Shown piece after piece: positions 5,800 through 7,152 of a stretch of 7,152 nucleotides of DNA. Location of the stretch: the NCBI GenBank assembly GCA_041745515.1, contig JBGTIU010000042.1, positions 1-7,152 on the forward strand, read 5' to 3'. The notes under the pieces were generated by a model. That model saw nothing but the letters and a program-made list of their open reading frames with translations. It was not told the DNA's origin and made no database searches. A program made the position numbers and the translations under genes. The stretch is from JAKFWF01 sp041745515 (GTDB lineage Bacteria; Pseudomonadota; Alphaproteobacteria; Rhizobiales; Hyphomicrobiaceae). Numbering within the stretch: position 1 is the stretch's first letter; every line of letters starts with the position of its first letter.

Positions 5800-6102
5800 T
5801 TTCGGTTCAAGACAGCGTCTATTGTCCACGTGGTGTTGCTCGCGCAGCCGCTATATCGACAACTCGACGGTCTCCTTCGATTTGCTCACGTCTTTCCGTG
5901 CTGCAACTCGTCGCTCGGCTAGGGAACTCATACGGGGAGCCGCGGACTTGCCATGGCAGTCATCGGATCGGAGGTCCGGCATTCGGCTTGCCGGCACGCT
6001 GTCGGCCGCCAGGCGGTATTGTGTAAGCGATAAAGATTGTTAGCAGCTCGAAAATGACACGCGGGCTGCCGGTCAGGACGGCCAAGGGTTCGGTAGCGAC
6101 GA
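5800..6102. other. Non-coding stretch 3' of the tRNA
   Basis: I find no supported gene in these 303 bases. Open frames on both strands here lack ribosome sites and recognisable motifs. The region follows directly on the tRNA CCA end and reaches the stop codon of the minus-strand dehydrogenase remnant. I see no copy of the tRNA 3' end repeated here or elsewhere in the window. Confidence 0.5.
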
Positions 6103-6550
6103 TCATCCGATCAAGTCGGCGATATGCACCGGCAGCTTGCGGATGCGCTTTCCGGTTCGCGTGGAAGATGGCGTTGGTGATCGCGGCGGCGACGCCGACC
6201 TCGCCGAGCTCGCCGATGCCCCGCGCGCCGATCCTCGAGGCGTGCCGATCGTCTTCGTCGAAGAAGAACACGTCGATGTCCCGCCGGGATGTCGGCGTTG
6301 ACCGGAAGCATCACGCCGGACAGGTTTTTTGACTGGTAGCGTCCGAAGCGCGCGTCCATGACGCTCTCCTCCAGAATCGCGCGGCGGTAGCCCCGATGAT
6401 GCCGCCAATCATCTGCGAGCGCGCGGTGCGCGGATTGAGGATGCGGCCGGCCGAATAGCCGGCGGTGCAGCGCCGAATGCGGGCTACACCGATCGCGTCG
6501 TCGACCTCCATCTCGACAAGGATCGCGCCGAACGTGTGCATCGTGTGGCC
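6103..6550 (-). pseudogene. Remnant of a xanthine dehydrogenase/aldehyde oxidase-type molybdopterin-binding subunit
   Basis: This is the C-terminal end, about 150 residues out of roughly 750, of the large molybdenum-cofactor subunit of the xanthine dehydrogenase family, which oxidises aldehydes or heterocycles with water as oxygen donor. Reading down the minus strand, four pieces in shifting frames join into one family-like sequence. They are HTFGAILVEMEVDD followed by AGRILNPRTARSQMIGGII (about 6541-6395), ILEESVMDARFGRYQSKNL and LPVNADIP (about 6380-6285), FFFDEDD with GARGIGELGEVGVAAAITNA and IFHANRK (about 6271-6153), and RIRKLPVHIADLIG with a stop at 6103-6105. Breaks lie near 6378-6395, 6278-6288 and 6148-6153. 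The natural C-terminus is present and the N-terminal 600 or so residues are absent. Three shifts in 450 bases make this a decayed gene, not a sequencing slip in one spot. The small subunits of such an enzyme are not seen. Confidence 0.85.
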
Positions 6551-6583
6551 CGACCGCAGCCGTGAGCGCCGAAGGGCTTACGG

Positions 6584-6655
6584 TCCGGCAACTCGAACGC
6601 CCCATCGGGCGTCGGGTCAACGCAATCGCGAACGTTAGGGATCCGGCAACTCGAA
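6584..6655. repeat. 14-bp direct repeat flanking a 44-bp spacer
   Basis: TCCGGCAACTCGAA occurs at 6584-6597 and again, identically, at 6642-6655, in the same orientation and 58 bases apart. It lies in the 160-base gap between the dehydrogenase remnant and the trbF stop. Identical 14-mers so close are unlikely by chance. They could mark a small duplication, the scar of a deletion, or recombination sites at a junction between two DNA blocks. Confidence 0.55.
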
Positions 6656-6711
6656 TCTGTGGGGATGCAAATTGGAGGGCAGTGGCAAGACCCGCACGGC
6701 TGCAACGCAGC

Positions 6712-7152
6712 CTAGCGAGCTTGAGAAGTAGTGAGCGAATCCCGCGTTTCGCGCACCCATTCGAAGGCATCGACGCGGAACCCAAAGGGATTGCTTTGTG
6801 TCGCATCAGTGCGGACCGTTTCGAAGATGATGGCGACTCTACCGATGAAATGCTCGGTCATCACCGGTCGATTTTGCGAGTAAGATTGCTCGTTCCAGTG
6901 GATCTCGAACGTATTACCGAAAACACGTCGTACAGAACTAATTTGAGCAATGACTGGACGCGTGCCGATATTTGCAAATGGCTCTGTCGAACGGATTTCT
7001 TCGGTGAGGGTCCGAGCTGCACGTTCCGTAACAAAGTCAAAGGCCTCCAGCCAGTTGGAGCGCACGATGACCGCATCAGTCGAGAGCGAGCGGACATTTC
7101 TGACAAACCGATCCAACAGATGCGCGATCTGCGCATCGGCCGGAACGTTCCT
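6712..7152 (-). CDS. trbF: Conjugal transfer protein TrbF (VirB8-like), C-terminal part
   Basis: TrbF is an inner-membrane assembly component of Trb-type (IncP/Ti-like) type IV secretion systems used for mating-pair formation. The open frame enters from the right edge, so the N-terminus with its membrane helix is outside. The 146 visible residues form the periplasmic NTF2-like VirB8 fold. Recognisable stretches, counted from the window edge, are PADAQIAHLL, RFVRNVRSLSTDAVIVRSNW, FDFVTERAARTL, EPFANIGTRPVIAQISSV, FEIHWNEQSYS, AIIFETVRT and NPFGFRVDAFEW. The C-terminus, with stop at 6712-6714, looks natural. In trb operons trbG usually follows at once. Here the sequence after the stop is a short non-coding gap and then the dehydrogenase remnant, so the operon is cut or rearranged at this point. 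Functional conjugation cannot be judged from this window. Confidence 0.85.
   Translation of the reverse strand, partial: RNVPADAQIAHLLDRFVRNVRSLSTDAVIVRSNWLEAFDFVTERAARTLTEEIRSTEPFANIGTRPVIAQISSVRRVFGNTFEIHWNEQSYSQNRPVMTEHFIGRVAIIFETVRTDATQSNPFGFRVDAFEWVRETRDSLTTSQAR

Noticed and set aside
5690..6043. Open frames running through and past the tRNA
   Set aside because: They overlap the tRNA gene and have no protein-like features.
6111..6806. 231-codon minus-strand open frame spanning the trbF end and the dehydrogenase remnant
   Set aside because: Only its stretch around 6285-6380 resembles a real protein, which belongs to the frameshifted dehydrogenase; the rest is out-of-frame Arg-rich sequence and overlaps trbF.

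Overview
The window looks like an alphaproteobacterial chromosome, probably Hyphomicrobiales (the order of Bradyrhizobium and Rhodopseudomonas). The grounds are high GC with strong G/C third positions in the core genes, the protein flavour of TrmD, L19, Map and RadC, a map-radC pair, and a small Cys-rich secreted protein of a kind I recall from that group. This placement is by eye, not by database search.

Left part (1-3846) is core chromosome. It holds the 3' end of pyrF, then trmD and rplS (tRNA m1G37 methylation and ribosomal protein L19, a classical pair). L19 carries an unusual C-terminal helix-hairpin-helix-like extension. A small secreted protein gene runs antiparallel to these, followed by map (type I methionine aminopeptidase) and radC. 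RadC is cut off exactly in its JAMM metal-binding motif, after His-Asn-His-Pro, and this marks the left edge of inserted DNA.

Right part (about 3832-7152) is accessory DNA. A 212-bp non-coding stretch with a 10-bp-phased ATCA array and repeated GGGGTCGG/CCGACCCC motifs leads into a P4-type tyrosine integrase. About 420 bp of non-coding DNA with short repeats follows, then an intact tRNA-Arg(CCG) with its own plausible promoter. Beyond it, on the minus strand, lie a frameshifted C-terminal remnant of a xanthine dehydrogenase/aldehyde oxidase large subunit and the C-terminal 146 residues of TrbF, a type IV conjugation protein, entering from the right edge.

The simplest reading is that an integrative, possibly conjugative element or genomic island inserted into the 3' part of radC, with degraded cargo near its end. 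A second, separate island junction at the tRNA-Arg cannot be excluded. I see no clearly new defence or metabolic system. The most distinctive items are the L19 fusion, the radC disruption with its ordered repeat region, and the mosaic of gene remnants next to trbF.
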